Assembly: GCA_947044365.1 (NCBI GenBank)
Contig: OX345636.1
Span: forward strand, 35,655,212-35,719,211
From: Petrosia ficiformis
Taxonomy: Eukaryota > Porifera > Demospongiae > Haplosclerida > Petrosiidae
Direction: 5' to 3'
DNA: 64,000 nt
The position numbers and the translations under genes are program-made. Position 1 is the first letter of the stretch. Every line of letters begins with the position of its first letter. The notes under the pieces were generated by a model. That model was given only the letters and a program-made list of their open reading frames with translations. It was not told the DNA's origin and did not search any database. This document shows, in pieces, positions 48,001-56,400 of this stretch.

Positions 48001-49777
48001 CAGATAACCCCATCCTACCTTCTAATTTAATCAAAATGAACTCCCTGTTACTATCTACTAGCTAAGGTCAGCAATAAAGTAACATAGAACCACATATCCA
48101 CAAGAGGTCACTATGATTGGTCAAAGCGAATTCATTATGTTACAAAAAAGGAGAAAAAGATAATAGAAAAGTATTTGAAAAAGGGAGCTTCAGCTTCGAA
48201 GTATGTTGCAAAAAGAAAAAAAATAACCAAGTGGGATTCAAACAAGTTGAACACTACACATAAAAGAAAAGGACTCAAAGATCTTCAGCTGCAAACGAGC
48301 CAGCCAACAATATTATTTTGATTGTTCATTCCTACAGTTCACCTCAGATTTGCTCTTGCTTGCATGCTTCAAAGAAGATATGTGGTACTAACATTAGCTA
48401 AAATTAAACTAGAACTAAATTTCATACCCAGTACAAAAACAACACTACATTACTTTAGAGTTTAGGTTGTATCACCTCTCAGTAAAGAGTTCATCACTGA
48501 TTTGCATTAATATTTACTACAAGTTTAACTATAACACATCATATATACAAGTTTCCATGTCAACAAGCTGCAACTCAATCACAAGCACATACATAAGTAA
48601 TTATCACCACATGAATACACTCTCAAATATCTAATGAATATTATTACTATGACTACACAAGAAGTAGAACTGCAATCAAACCCACCCAATAGTTGAGTAG
48701 AATGAAAGATTTGTTCTATAAATTTCAGACTAATAAATACCATTACAAAAACGTTCAGCATATATATGCATGAGGACCGTGTAATTTCTACTTATAAGAC
48801 ACATAGACAGAGGGCTGGGTAAAGGTAATATCTTCTATGCAGCATTTCAACTACTTTCAATATTCGTTTCACTTGCCATGGGTGGTCAAGTTTTAACTAG
48901 TACAGTTAATACATTGTGTGTGAGTGAGGTTTCATTTGTTCAATATTATAATCTTTGAAGTTTAAACAACTATAGATTCTAATGTGGTTTGCTGGAAGGA
49001 TTTGTTAAGAAATTCAGTGAGGTTAAAACCATTTATCACAAGTTGTATGTGAGAAGTGCAGCAAAGTGAGCATTTGCAATACAAGAGTCAATGAGAAATG
49101 TCTTTAAACCATACCTGACACAAACTATGAATATACTGAGTAGAACATGACTTTAAGCTTAAGGGTTCCCATATCTGCACGTGTTATAATGTGTGTAGGT
49201 GGAGAGACTTGGTCTTGAGGCTAACTATGAGGTGAATTTGGTAATTCTGACTACTCAATAACTACAAATGTGTTAGAGTACTTAACGTAATAATGAATGA
49301 AAGTAATCGATTATGAAAGCCTGAGATTGAGTCAAGTTACCTTCCTTGTTATCAAAAACTGGAATTTAGTTAGCTAAACTTTTAAATCAACAATGCCCAA
49401 CCTAGATTGCATCAGATTTTGCAGCAATACATCTTATCTACGTTTTACATTAAAATTTATATTCTATATCTGTACTTACCTGGAACAGCAAGAGCTCTTT
49501 TCTGAAAGGATCTCTGGTATTCATCTGCCACATTATTCTCAGCCACAGCCTTTGACCTCAGTGCTTGTAGAAGTTCTCCTCTAGTACATTTATCGCTAGG
49601 CATGGTACTCAACCATGTACTGAACATGGTTCTTCTACAGTCTTCAACGTTATTAAAATATTGTTTTTCGATTCCTTCCAAAGTACTACTTTCAAGGCCT
49701 AGCTTAATGCCCAAATTATGCCACTTCACAATTCTAACGCACTCGAGGAGTTCATCTAGTTTTGGCCGATCGTCCAT
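33421..49777 (-). CDS. Death domain-coiled coil-ankyrin repeat protein, 22 exons
   Basis: Exons (minus): 49777-49480, 47751-47690, 47010-46324, 45812-45758, 45544-45434, 45381-45269, 45191-45059, 45005-44802, 44358-44275, 44147-43989, 43848-43696, 43197-42937, 42686-42640, 42096-42001, 41487-41389, 41111-41013, 40847-40749, 40559-40461, 39249-39145, 38579-38481, 34596-34498, 33519-33421. All junctions are GT-AG, all phases agree, and the total is 3261 bases: 1086 codons plus stop. Architecture: Death domain (1-99), Pro-rich linker, unrecognised domain (121-349), charged/coiled-coil region (350-789), ankyrin region (790-1086). Death domains bind one another in apoptotic and immune signalling; ankyrin repeats bind proteins. 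So it is probably a cytoplasmic adaptor or sensor; the exact role is unknown. Two transposons sit in its ankyrin introns without breaking the frame. Confidence 0.85.
33730..34035 (+). repeat. Dispersed repeat R2, long copy
   Basis: Begins near AGCTAGCTATTAGTTCCAGT and continues CTTTCTTTGTGCTGGTCTG, then the R2 landmarks (CCGAGCCCC-like, CTTTAACTACGTATAC, TCGAACCCGTGGG, CATAGGGATGGC). It sits in the last intron of the ankyrin gene. The flanking 33540-33740 is also shared with 38575-38770. Confidence 0.75.
34684..34809 (+). repeat. 5' LTR of Ty3/gypsy element
   Basis: ~126 bp, similar to 38235-38371. It begins GTGGTAACTATGACATC, ends CCTACA, and is preceded by the 5-bp target ATAAC (34679-34683). 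Divergence from the 3' LTR, including several indels, shows an old insertion. Confidence 0.88.
34829..38090 (+). mobile_element. Ty3/gypsy retrotransposon gag-pol, inactive
   Basis: Plus-strand frames in order: gag (34829-35557); aspartic protease with the DTGGS motif (~35750); reverse transcriptase (35900-36520), continuing in another frame where the catalytic box reads YLED (~36505) in place of YxDD; connection and RNase H start (36770-37120); a decayed zinc-binding part (37130-37400); and integrase (37413-38087) keeping D, D and E positions ([19 protein letters not shown]). Gag packages RNA; pol copies and inserts it. At least four frame changes plus stops make it dead. The 3' LTR follows a purine tract AAAAAGGGAGGAG at 38222-38234. 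It lies antisense in an ankyrin-gene intron. Confidence 0.92.
38235..38371 (+). repeat. 3' LTR of Ty3/gypsy element
   Basis: ~137 bp, starts TGTGGTAACTATGACATC after the polypurine tract and ends CCTACA, followed by the target duplication ATAAC (38372-38376) and AGGTTAT. Confidence 0.88.
38770..39015 (+). repeat. Dispersed repeat R2, long copy
   Basis: Same order as 33730-34035: AGCTAGCTATTAGTTCCAGT, CAGCTTTCTTTCTGCGGGTC, ATTGACCGAGCCCC, CAACTTCCTTAACTA, CGCAAGTGGACACAAGA, ATAGGGATGGCCCTACGGG. A C-run (9 bases) interrupts it at 38887. Confidence 0.8.
39560..40044 (+). mobile_element. Penelope-like element, 3' coding fragment
   Basis: Plus-strand frames give the end of a Penelope reverse transcriptase ([15 protein letters not shown]; 39650-39700) followed by YSIPCTNC and, after a one-base frame change, [20 protein letters not shown], the GIY-YIG endonuclease signature. 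It ends with the family tail ([19 protein letters not shown]). The 5' RT part is missing. It lies in an ankyrin-gene intron, antisense to the gene. Confidence 0.85.
40045..40460. other. Ankyrin-gene intron, TA microsatellite
   Basis: Contains (TA)n at about 40204-40227. A stretch at 40310-40380 (GAAATTATTAATCAAATATATGATC...) matches 34370-34440. No exon. Confidence 0.6.
42937..44358 (-). CDS. Exons 9-12: coiled-coil block with duplicated exons
   Basis: Exons 44147-43989 and 43848-43696 encode near-copies: both end with ...[17 protein letters not shown] after an ELxSEL helix, and both use class 1-1 phases, so either can be skipped or added without a shift. Exon 43197-42937 holds three heptad-rich units of ~26-30 residues with the core [12 protein letters not shown]. 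These segments should form parallel coiled coils for oligomerisation. Confidence 0.82.
43365..43600 (+). repeat. Dispersed repeat R2, degraded copy
   Basis: Carries CCTCTGATTGCTTTG, CTACTGGTCTGCTGTAGCTC, ATGATTGACTGAGCCTCC and GAATGACGCAGCTTCCTTA in family order. The 3' half is lost. Intron of the ankyrin gene. Confidence 0.65.
44455..44530. repeat. Foldback with CCGAAGG loop
   Basis: Arms GGTCAATAAAGG and TTTACAAAATGCAC with their complements surround the loop GAGCCGAAGGCAA. It lies in an ankyrin-gene intron. Confidence 0.82.
46324..47010 (-). CDS. Exon 3: 229-residue unrecognised domain
   Basis: A single phase-0 exon, residues 121-349, with alternating helices and strands. Features include [14 protein letters not shown] near its start, a conserved-looking [20 protein letters not shown] segment, a strand [19 protein letters not shown] and a C-terminal [12 protein letters not shown] strand. 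It is the largest exon of the gene. It lies between the Death domain and the coiled coil, where NLR-type proteins carry a NACHT, but no Walker A (GxxxxGKS/T) is present. I do not recognise the fold. Confidence 0.7.
47752..49479. other. Intron 1 of the Death/ankyrin gene
   Basis: 1.7-kb intron, the longest without an obvious transposon. Around 48390-48450 lies a short piece resembling the TAACTAAAACTAAAT repeat also seen near 8690-8830 and 21610-21740. No further exon recognised. Confidence 0.5.
47815..47875. repeat. Hairpin, ~22-bp arms
   Basis: CCCATAATGATAGAAAGT is mirrored as ACTTTCTATCATTATAGG, with the outer pairing GGAACC/GGTCCC. In intron 2 of the Death/ankyrin gene (between exons 47751-47690 and 47010-46324 the intron is intergenic to neither). 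Confidence 0.6.
49480..49777 (-). CDS. Death-domain exon (exon 1 of the ankyrin gene)
   Basis: Starts at ATG 49777 and encodes residues 1-99. It has the Death-fold spacing: W19-x2-LG-x2-LGL (19-28), a Leu/Ile pair with Glu (LEGIE, 33-37), the [10 protein letters not shown] helix (47-56), then a Leu-Ala helix ending in LRSKAVAEN. It ends in phase 1 with donor CCAG|GTAAG. A CARD or DED is less likely because W...LG..LGL and the CR..M...WL helix are Death-domain marks. Confidence 0.82.
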
Positions 49778-50043
49778 GTTTGAAACGAAAAGGAAACAAG
49801 GGTGGGGCTGAACTAGGGTGGGGTTGAAATAGTGCTATAGTTTCCGGTCATGTATCACACCTAGTCTCGTCCCCAGACTACCACGCCTTTCGCCGTGAGC
49901 TGAGAACCAAATGCACGTTCATGTTCACGTTCACGTTCACGTTCACGTTCACGTTCGTGCACGTTGCGAGTGCGCGCATTAATTGTTTGGGTGTCGTTTA
50001 ATTGTTTTTTTTTGTGTGTGTTTGAAAGGGGGTTCCTTAGTGA
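49778..50043. promoter_or_regulatory. Head-to-head intergenic region, putative bidirectional promoter
   Basis: Only ~266 bp separates the Death/ankyrin start (49777, minus) from the start at 50044 (plus). The spacer is more GC-rich than its surroundings and holds a (GTTCAC)n hexamer run (49920-49956) and CACGTT/GCACGTTGCG elements. No clear TATA box. A shared promoter is an inference from spacing. Confidence 0.45.
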
Positions 50044-50344
50044 AATGGATCCGTGTTATTCTATACTGCTAAGGAAATATAGGATAACAAGGGCAACAAT
50101 TTCCGTGCTGGAACAAGAAGTAATTGTGACAAGGGACGTTTTTATGTTTTTAGGCGAAAAGGATTTAGACAGCCTGTTACCTCAGGACAGCATGCTCTCC
50201 TATTGGAAATAGGGAAAGAACAGGGAGAAGAAAAGATAAAAGTAAGTTTGAACATTCAGATTTGCTGTTTATGTTGTAATTTTATTTGTTAATAGCACCC
50301 TTCATTCTCAAGACCACATTCACCCATGTCATCCTTTAACAGTG
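50044..50344 (+). pseudogene. Start of a divergent gene, SAM-like N-terminus, frame-broken
   Basis: Exon 1 runs from ATG 50044 to donor AAAA|GTAAG (50241). Exon 2, 50296-50344, is bounded by AATAG| and GTG|GTATGT. Exon 1 encodes a small helical region (ITRATISVLEQEVI, FMFLGEKDLDSLLP) resembling a SAM-type fold. Around 50184 the frame must change for the protein-like continuation GQHALLLEIGKEQGEEKIK, which then reaches the donor in phase 0 and joins exon 2 (HPSFSRPHSPMSSFNS). In the original frame a stop comes at 50210. Later exons are absent; a composite satellite begins at 50.8 kb. It may be a decayed gene or a sequencing error. Confidence 0.45.
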
Positions 50345-50589
50345 GTATGTCTGATTAATTTGTGTATATAGGACATTCTATAAATTGTTCCTTAACTCTG
50401 AATTTTAGGAGTGTCGGAATCATGGATTTGTTGTATGCTATACATATAGAAAATACTTAAATATAATATTATAGTGCATCAATGTTACAATCGTTCTCAC
50501 AAACACACAGTATTAAATTGACAGAATGTTAATTAAAACTGAGTATCAAAAATGATAAACAAACTGAACACCAGTAGTTTTATAACTAT

Positions 50590-50694
50590 TTCCAACCTTA
50601 TAGACTTCAACGGCTTCATTAAGGTTTGAATTTCTTTGGTAGTACACCCGATTGACCGACACGAACAAATAATCATTTCTATCTCTCTGGAATC
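50590..50694 (-). CDS. Possible first exon, unknown protein
   Basis: From ATG 50694 an open run encodes MDSREIEMII...SIGCTTKEIQTLMK, helix-turn-helix-like, ending near a donor-like AAG|GTTGGA. No downstream exon identified. It could be a transposase or a gene start. Confidence 0.25.
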
Positions 50695-50799
50695 CATATT
50701 TTGACCATAAAACCACACCCACTACAAGTCAGTCGTGTCGATCGATTGCACGGAACATGCATGTCGCTCTCGGCTTCCGTACACTTGAGGTATTAAGGT

Positions 50800-51160
50800 G
50801 ATCAAATTCAAGCTTCAGACCCGACTTAAGGATCAATCATCGGGACGTGCCAGCTCGTCCCAGCCACGCCCACTAGTTTAATTGTTGAGCTAAGTGACCT
50901 CAATGTTGTGTAACTCGTATTTCTCTTCACTGATATCTTGTTCTTCACAGTGCAGAATAATTACATGGAATATTAACAATGAAAAGATATTGGCAGTTTC
51001 TGAGTTGAAAAACTTTAATTTGCTGTTTTGTTATTGATTTAAAGGTAGATTTTACTCAATATTTAATGTATTAATCATCAAGCTGTGTAAGGCATTAGCA
51101 CATTAGACATTAGTATCTATAGTGATGATATCTAAGAATCCGTAAACTAAATGTAAAATG
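50800..51160 (+). repeat. Leader of composite satellite element, copy b
   Basis: Matches 15791-16170 with small indels (GGATCAATCATCGGGACGTG, GCTCGTCCCAGCCACGCCCA, CATTAGACATTAGTATCTAT). Confidence 0.85.
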
Positions 51161-52300
51161 AAACTAAACAGATTTTTGCTAGTTTCTATGTTTCTTTCAT
51201 CCCTAACTGGATTTACTTTCAAACGTGCATTATACTGAATAACTCCATTTAGTTGAGTGTGTCTCCAAGCCCTGTTGTTTCACTGTATAATAGACTGGTG
51301 ACGGTATTCAGTAGTGACAGAAAATAAGGATCTTTGGTAATGAAGCTAAGGATCTTTGCTAGTTTCTATGTTCTCGTCAACCCTAACTGATTAAAGGTGA
51401 ATAATAATATTACTTTTAATGGTGTGTCTCTTGAAGCCCAATTGTTCACTGTATAATAGACTGGTAATTATTACGAATCTTTAGTAATTCTATGTTTCCA
51501 TCATCCCTAACTTCGGTTTCTTTTAATGGTGCATTATACTTTTTATTGTATACGTTTCTCCAAGCCCTGTTGTTTTCTGTAATTTCGACTGGTGACAGTA
51601 TTCAATAACAGCAGAAGATAATGATCTTTGGTAATGAAGCTAAAGATCTTTGCTAGTTTGTATGTTCCAATCATCCTTAACTGGATTTCCTTTTAAAGAT
51701 GCATTATAGTGAATAACTCAATTTAATTGTACATGTCTCCAAGCCCTGTTGTTCACTGTATTTCAACTAGTCACAATATTTAAAGCGACAGAAGATAATG
51801 ATCTTTGGTAATGAAGCTAAAGATCTTTGCTAGTTTGTATGTTCCAATCATCCTTAACTGGATTTCCTTTTAAAGATGCATTATAGTGAATAACTCAATT
51901 TAATTGTACATGTCTCCAAGCCCTGTTGTTCACTGTATTTCAACTAGTCACAATATTTAAAGCGACAGAAGATAAGGATCTTTGGTAATGAAACTAAGGA
52001 TCTTTGCTAGTTTCTATGTTCTACTCATCCCTAATTGGATTTCATTTTATACTGAATAACTCCATTTAATTGTATGTGTCTCCAAGCCCTATTGTTCATT
52101 GTATCTTTGACTGGTGATAGTATTTAATAGTGACGGAAGGTAAGGATTTTTGCTAGTTTCTATATTCCAATCATTCTTAATGTGAATTTGGTATGTGATA
52201 CTCAATAATTACATTTAATTGCATGTGTTTTCAACTCCTTTTTTTCACCATATCATAGACTAATGATATAGTATTAAGAGTTTAAGGATCATCATTGGTG
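51161..52300 (+). repeat. ~180-bp satellite array, copy b
   Basis: About six units of the same satellite as 16171-19075. Two adjacent units at about 51605-51790 and 51795-51975 are almost identical. Its last unit (AATGTGAATTTGGTATGTGA...) matches 17660-17745 of copy a. Confidence 0.93.
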
Positions 52301-52598
52301 TCTTATAATCTTCCTGTCCTTAACCCGATGCTGTTAGGTGCATCATACTTAATAATGACATGATTGAATGTAAGGATCTTTGTTGTTTCCTTTAGTTACT
52401 ATTTTCCAATTATCCCTAATTCATCTCTGTGTTCTCTGTTATCATTTGTCTTTCTAACTTGGCAACATCTATCTGGATTGTACATTTTGTTGGTTAAATG
52501 TTGTCTACAATTAAATTTAATATATAGACAAATTATGAGTGATCAACACTCATAATAACTATCAATTTTGTTTACTACTATATATATAAATATATATT

Positions 52599-52713
52599 AT
52601 CACACAGATACCGGGAAATATTACGAGTTGGATACAGCGTTGCCACGAGTCCGAAGGTCGAGTGGCACGCTGTATCCTACGAGTAATATTTCCCTGGTAT
52701 CTGTGCGATAATA
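52599..52713. repeat. Foldback with CCGAAGG loop
   Basis: Arms ACAGATACCGGGAAATATTA and GGATACAGCGTTGCCA with complements. Central loop CGAGTCCGAAGGTCGAG. Confidence 0.88.
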
Positions 52714-53144
52714 AATTTATCAAATCAAGCCTATTATTACTTAGCAATACTTTATTATTCAAACTATCATGATAAAGATGGTCATCTTGAAGCATTTACA
52801 AGTTAAATCCCAAACCGGGCAACCTCCAACTCGAGACTTTCAGCACTGAACATATAAAAACCTCTCTATTTTCACATTTTATCAATTTTATCACAACTCA
52901 TGTTTACTAACTTAACCATCGTCAAAACTAAAGAAATTAGCTCTTTCTACACAATTTTTACTTAGCAACATGTGACACGCTGTAAAATAAAACATCCAGT
53001 CAGGTGATTTTCTGTACAATAAAACTTCCGGTCACGCTAGTCCAGTACAATACGGTAAAATATTATCATAGTGCGTGATTTGAATGTCTAATTTGAAAAT
53101 GTATGGATTCGTTGTTTCTATGGTAAACATTGTTTGATAAATAA

Positions 53145-53196
<52 letters not shown>

Positions 53197-53790
53197 ACAG
53201 TTTAATATGTTTGGCTGCCGTACGAGTTTTGAAATCCTAAAAGGCTATTTTCAAAAAGTTTGAATTTCAACCTGTTTTCAGGTTTTTTGACCGGTCTGCA
53301 GTCATCAAAAATGAGCAAAGTCTCCTCAATTTTTAACTCCCTCAATTCTTCAAAACTAAATGCAGTTCATTGGCGAAACATTTAATATATATTTTTTTAG
53401 TATAACCAAATAAGTGTTTTGCAATAAAAAAACTCCCATCTTGAAAAATTCACATTTCTGCTTTTATTCAGTTTTTCCAATAGGTCTGCATTCATCAAAT
53501 TAGTACTACGGTACCTCCCAGAATATCCAAAATTTATCAAATGCTCTGATTAATAGCTATTTACTGCTGCTCACATTGACGTAAGGACCGGATCTATGTG
53601 TTGCTGAGGGGTCATTTCTACCTTTTTCTCTGTAGTCCTTAGTCACATATACATTTTCTGGAATCAGTTTGGCTGCATCAAGTTGTAGCTACTATCTGTG
53701 CAAAAGAATCTATACTGGATTCGATAATTTTCTGAAAATGAATACAAAGAGCTCATGTGAAATGCTAGACTTTATTAAGAAAAAGCAGGA
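52714..53790. other. No gene recognised; TA microsatellite
   Basis: (TA)n at about 53149-53192. Around 53215-53480 two related blocks occur (GACCGGTCTGCAGTCATCAAA / CCAATAGGTCTGCATTCATC), hinting at an old internal duplication. Confidence 0.5.
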
Positions 53791-53809
53791 GGAATGAGTG
53801 TTGTATATT

Positions 53810-56400
53810 GTTCACCTCATGTGAACCAAACAAGATGTCTTGTGTGTGTCTCTCTCTCTGCAAACTGTCAGTGGCAAGTTATTAGTTTTTTTGGTTCTCA
53901 CTATAATGTATGCATAATGGTTTGGTGGCAGGGCAGCTATGCTAAGAATTTTAGATAAAGAAATTAATGAAGTTATTGTCATAGCTTTTTTAATGACAAT
54001 TATGCACTATTGCACACACTCCCAATCACATGACGAAGACATAATCCTACCCTAATCCTATATTAGCCCATGATACCTCCACATAGTGGGAGTGGTGGGT
54101 GGAGACTAGACGTATTTTGCATTTTTGAGTAGGTAGGGATAGACCTGCTGCCTTGTATATAAAAGACTAATTTACATGTGTAATGGAACAACCTGCAAAC
54201 AAAACATGATCAGGAACTAGCGCTATATGTTGCAACTCACAATAGTTACTGAGATAGTTAGGTACCACTTCGTAACTATAAAAGTATACATGGTGGGTTA
54301 TTCATTTCAAAATCACATTACCTAATTCTTCTAGATCTGTTTCTATTATAGTATACAACTGCAACTTTGAAAAAGTTTATTTGAATTATTTTAACCACAC
54401 CCACCTTATTTAATATAGATTTCGATACACCGTTTGAACTAATAATTAATTGTGAGAAAATAATACATACTTATATAGCTAAAAGTGATCATTACTGTCA
54501 TACTAAAACAACAATATTACACAAATTATAATAATATTATAGTCCTGGACTCTTTGTTGCCATGATAGCTAAACACCTTTAGTTTCATATAAATAATGTT
54601 TGTCGTATATAGCTAAGATCAACATGTTTTAGATGTATATAATTACTGTTCCGAACTAATTGTTTATGTCTCTGTTTTATTTAATAGTCAATGTAACCTT
54701 AAAATAATTACAAAAACATCTACATTAGTCGTCTCCTTTTAAAATTTATGTTGTTATAAATACGTCGGACTCAACATTATTAGCTAGAAATAACTTGTCA
54801 TTCCATGGTATCTGATTATCACATAATTGATTACAGTCAAAAAAATTATAGCCAGCCAATATTAATAATAATAATTTTTTTTTAAATGGTTACATATTAA
54901 TTTTGTTCATTGTCTCATTTAAATCATACGTACATTTACGCACACGTAAACGGGATCTAACTTTCCTCTCATTGTGGTAGCATTTTATGCAACATATTAT
55001 ACTACATGGAACAGCAGTTACAAGACAACAGCAGCCAACCAGAACTCCAAAAACAATACCAATAATACGTCCGATATTAACATCTGCTATATCGGGAACT
55101 ATAAATTGAAAACAACACAAACATTAGTAATTAAGTGTATGATGATAAATTTATATATATGCACACTGTATAGAGCAATACAACCAAACAAGATGTCTTG
55201 TGTGTGTGTCTCTCTTTGCCAACTATCAGTGGCAAGTTGGTCTGATTTTTTTGGTTTTCACTATAGTGTATGCATAATATTAATGGTTTGGTGGCTTTGC
55301 TAAGAATTAAGTTATTGTCATAATTGTTTTAATGAGAACTATGCACCATTGAACACACTCCCAATCACATGACGAAAACATAATCATACCCCAAATTATT
55401 AGCCCATGATAGTTCCACATAGTGGGAGACTATATAGACAAACTTTGAGCAGGTAGGAGTGAACCTGACAGGTTCACCTACCTATGTATATACTTGAAAT
55501 TTGTACAAGGCTTCATGCATGTACAAACAAATTATTCCATGGCATATTAATTTCTTTGTACATGCACAAAGCCTTTGGCTAGCTTTTAAGTCTGTCTTTG
55601 ACCCTCTCTGAAGTCAGTAATTATTAGTCGTGTTTTAAAAGCAGTGAAAATTTTCTGTATCGTCCAATCAGTCTTAATACATTTTCAAAGCACAAAGCCA
55701 GATGCTCATTAAAATAAATGCCTTGTATAAAAAAGGTTGTTCATTTCAATATTACATTACCTAACTCTTCTAGATTTTTTCCTATTATATAATAGTACAT
55801 TCAACTTTAATTTAACCCACACCCACCTTAATTAATATAGATTTCGATACACTGAACTTACTAATAATTATATTGTGAGAAAATAATACATACTTATAGC
55901 TAAAAGTAATCATTACTGTCATATTAAAACAACAATATTACACCAATTATCATGCATAATTATAATATTATAGTCTTGAACTATTAGTTGCCATGATAAC
56001 CACCTTTAGTTTCATATAATTAATATTTATGGTATATAGCTAAGATCAACATGTTTTAGATGTATATAATTACTATAGCCAATATTATTAATAATTTTAA
56101 AAATGGTTCGCATACTAATTTTGTCAATTACGAAAATCACCAATTTATTTGACCACGAAACTTTTTGAGCTGTATGTATTATTTTTGCGACAGCAAAATT
56201 TTCTTATAATACATACAACAACAATTACAAGACAACAGCAGCCAACCAGAACTCCAAAAACAATACCAACAATAAGTCCGATATTAACATCTGCTACATC
56301 GGGAACTGTAAATTGAAAACAACACAAACGTTAGTGATTAACTGTATGATGATAAATATTTATATGCACACTGTATAGAGCAATACATCATGCATCAGTA
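53810..56400. repeat. Tandem segmental duplication (two ~1.3-kb copies)
   Basis: 53810-55160 and 55175-56400 are similar throughout. Shared marks: TCTTGTGTGTGTCTCTCT, AACTnTCAGTGGCAAGTT, CCCAATCACATGACGAA, ACACCTTTAGTTTCATATAA-like and the membrane exon. Each copy ends with one version of the SRCR gene's terminal exon. Confidence 0.85.
54890..55098 (-). CDS. Second (distal) membrane/tail exon of SRCR gene
   Basis: Acceptor ATAG|TTCCCGATA. It encodes VPDIADVNIG followed by a hydrophobic helix (IIGIVFGVLVGCCCLVTAV) and a basic, Arg-rich cytoplasmic tail to a stop at 54890. It is a duplicate of 56305-56145 but has a longer, different tail (KVRSRLRVRKC). It could serve as an alternative last exon or be a silent copy. 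Confidence 0.7.
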
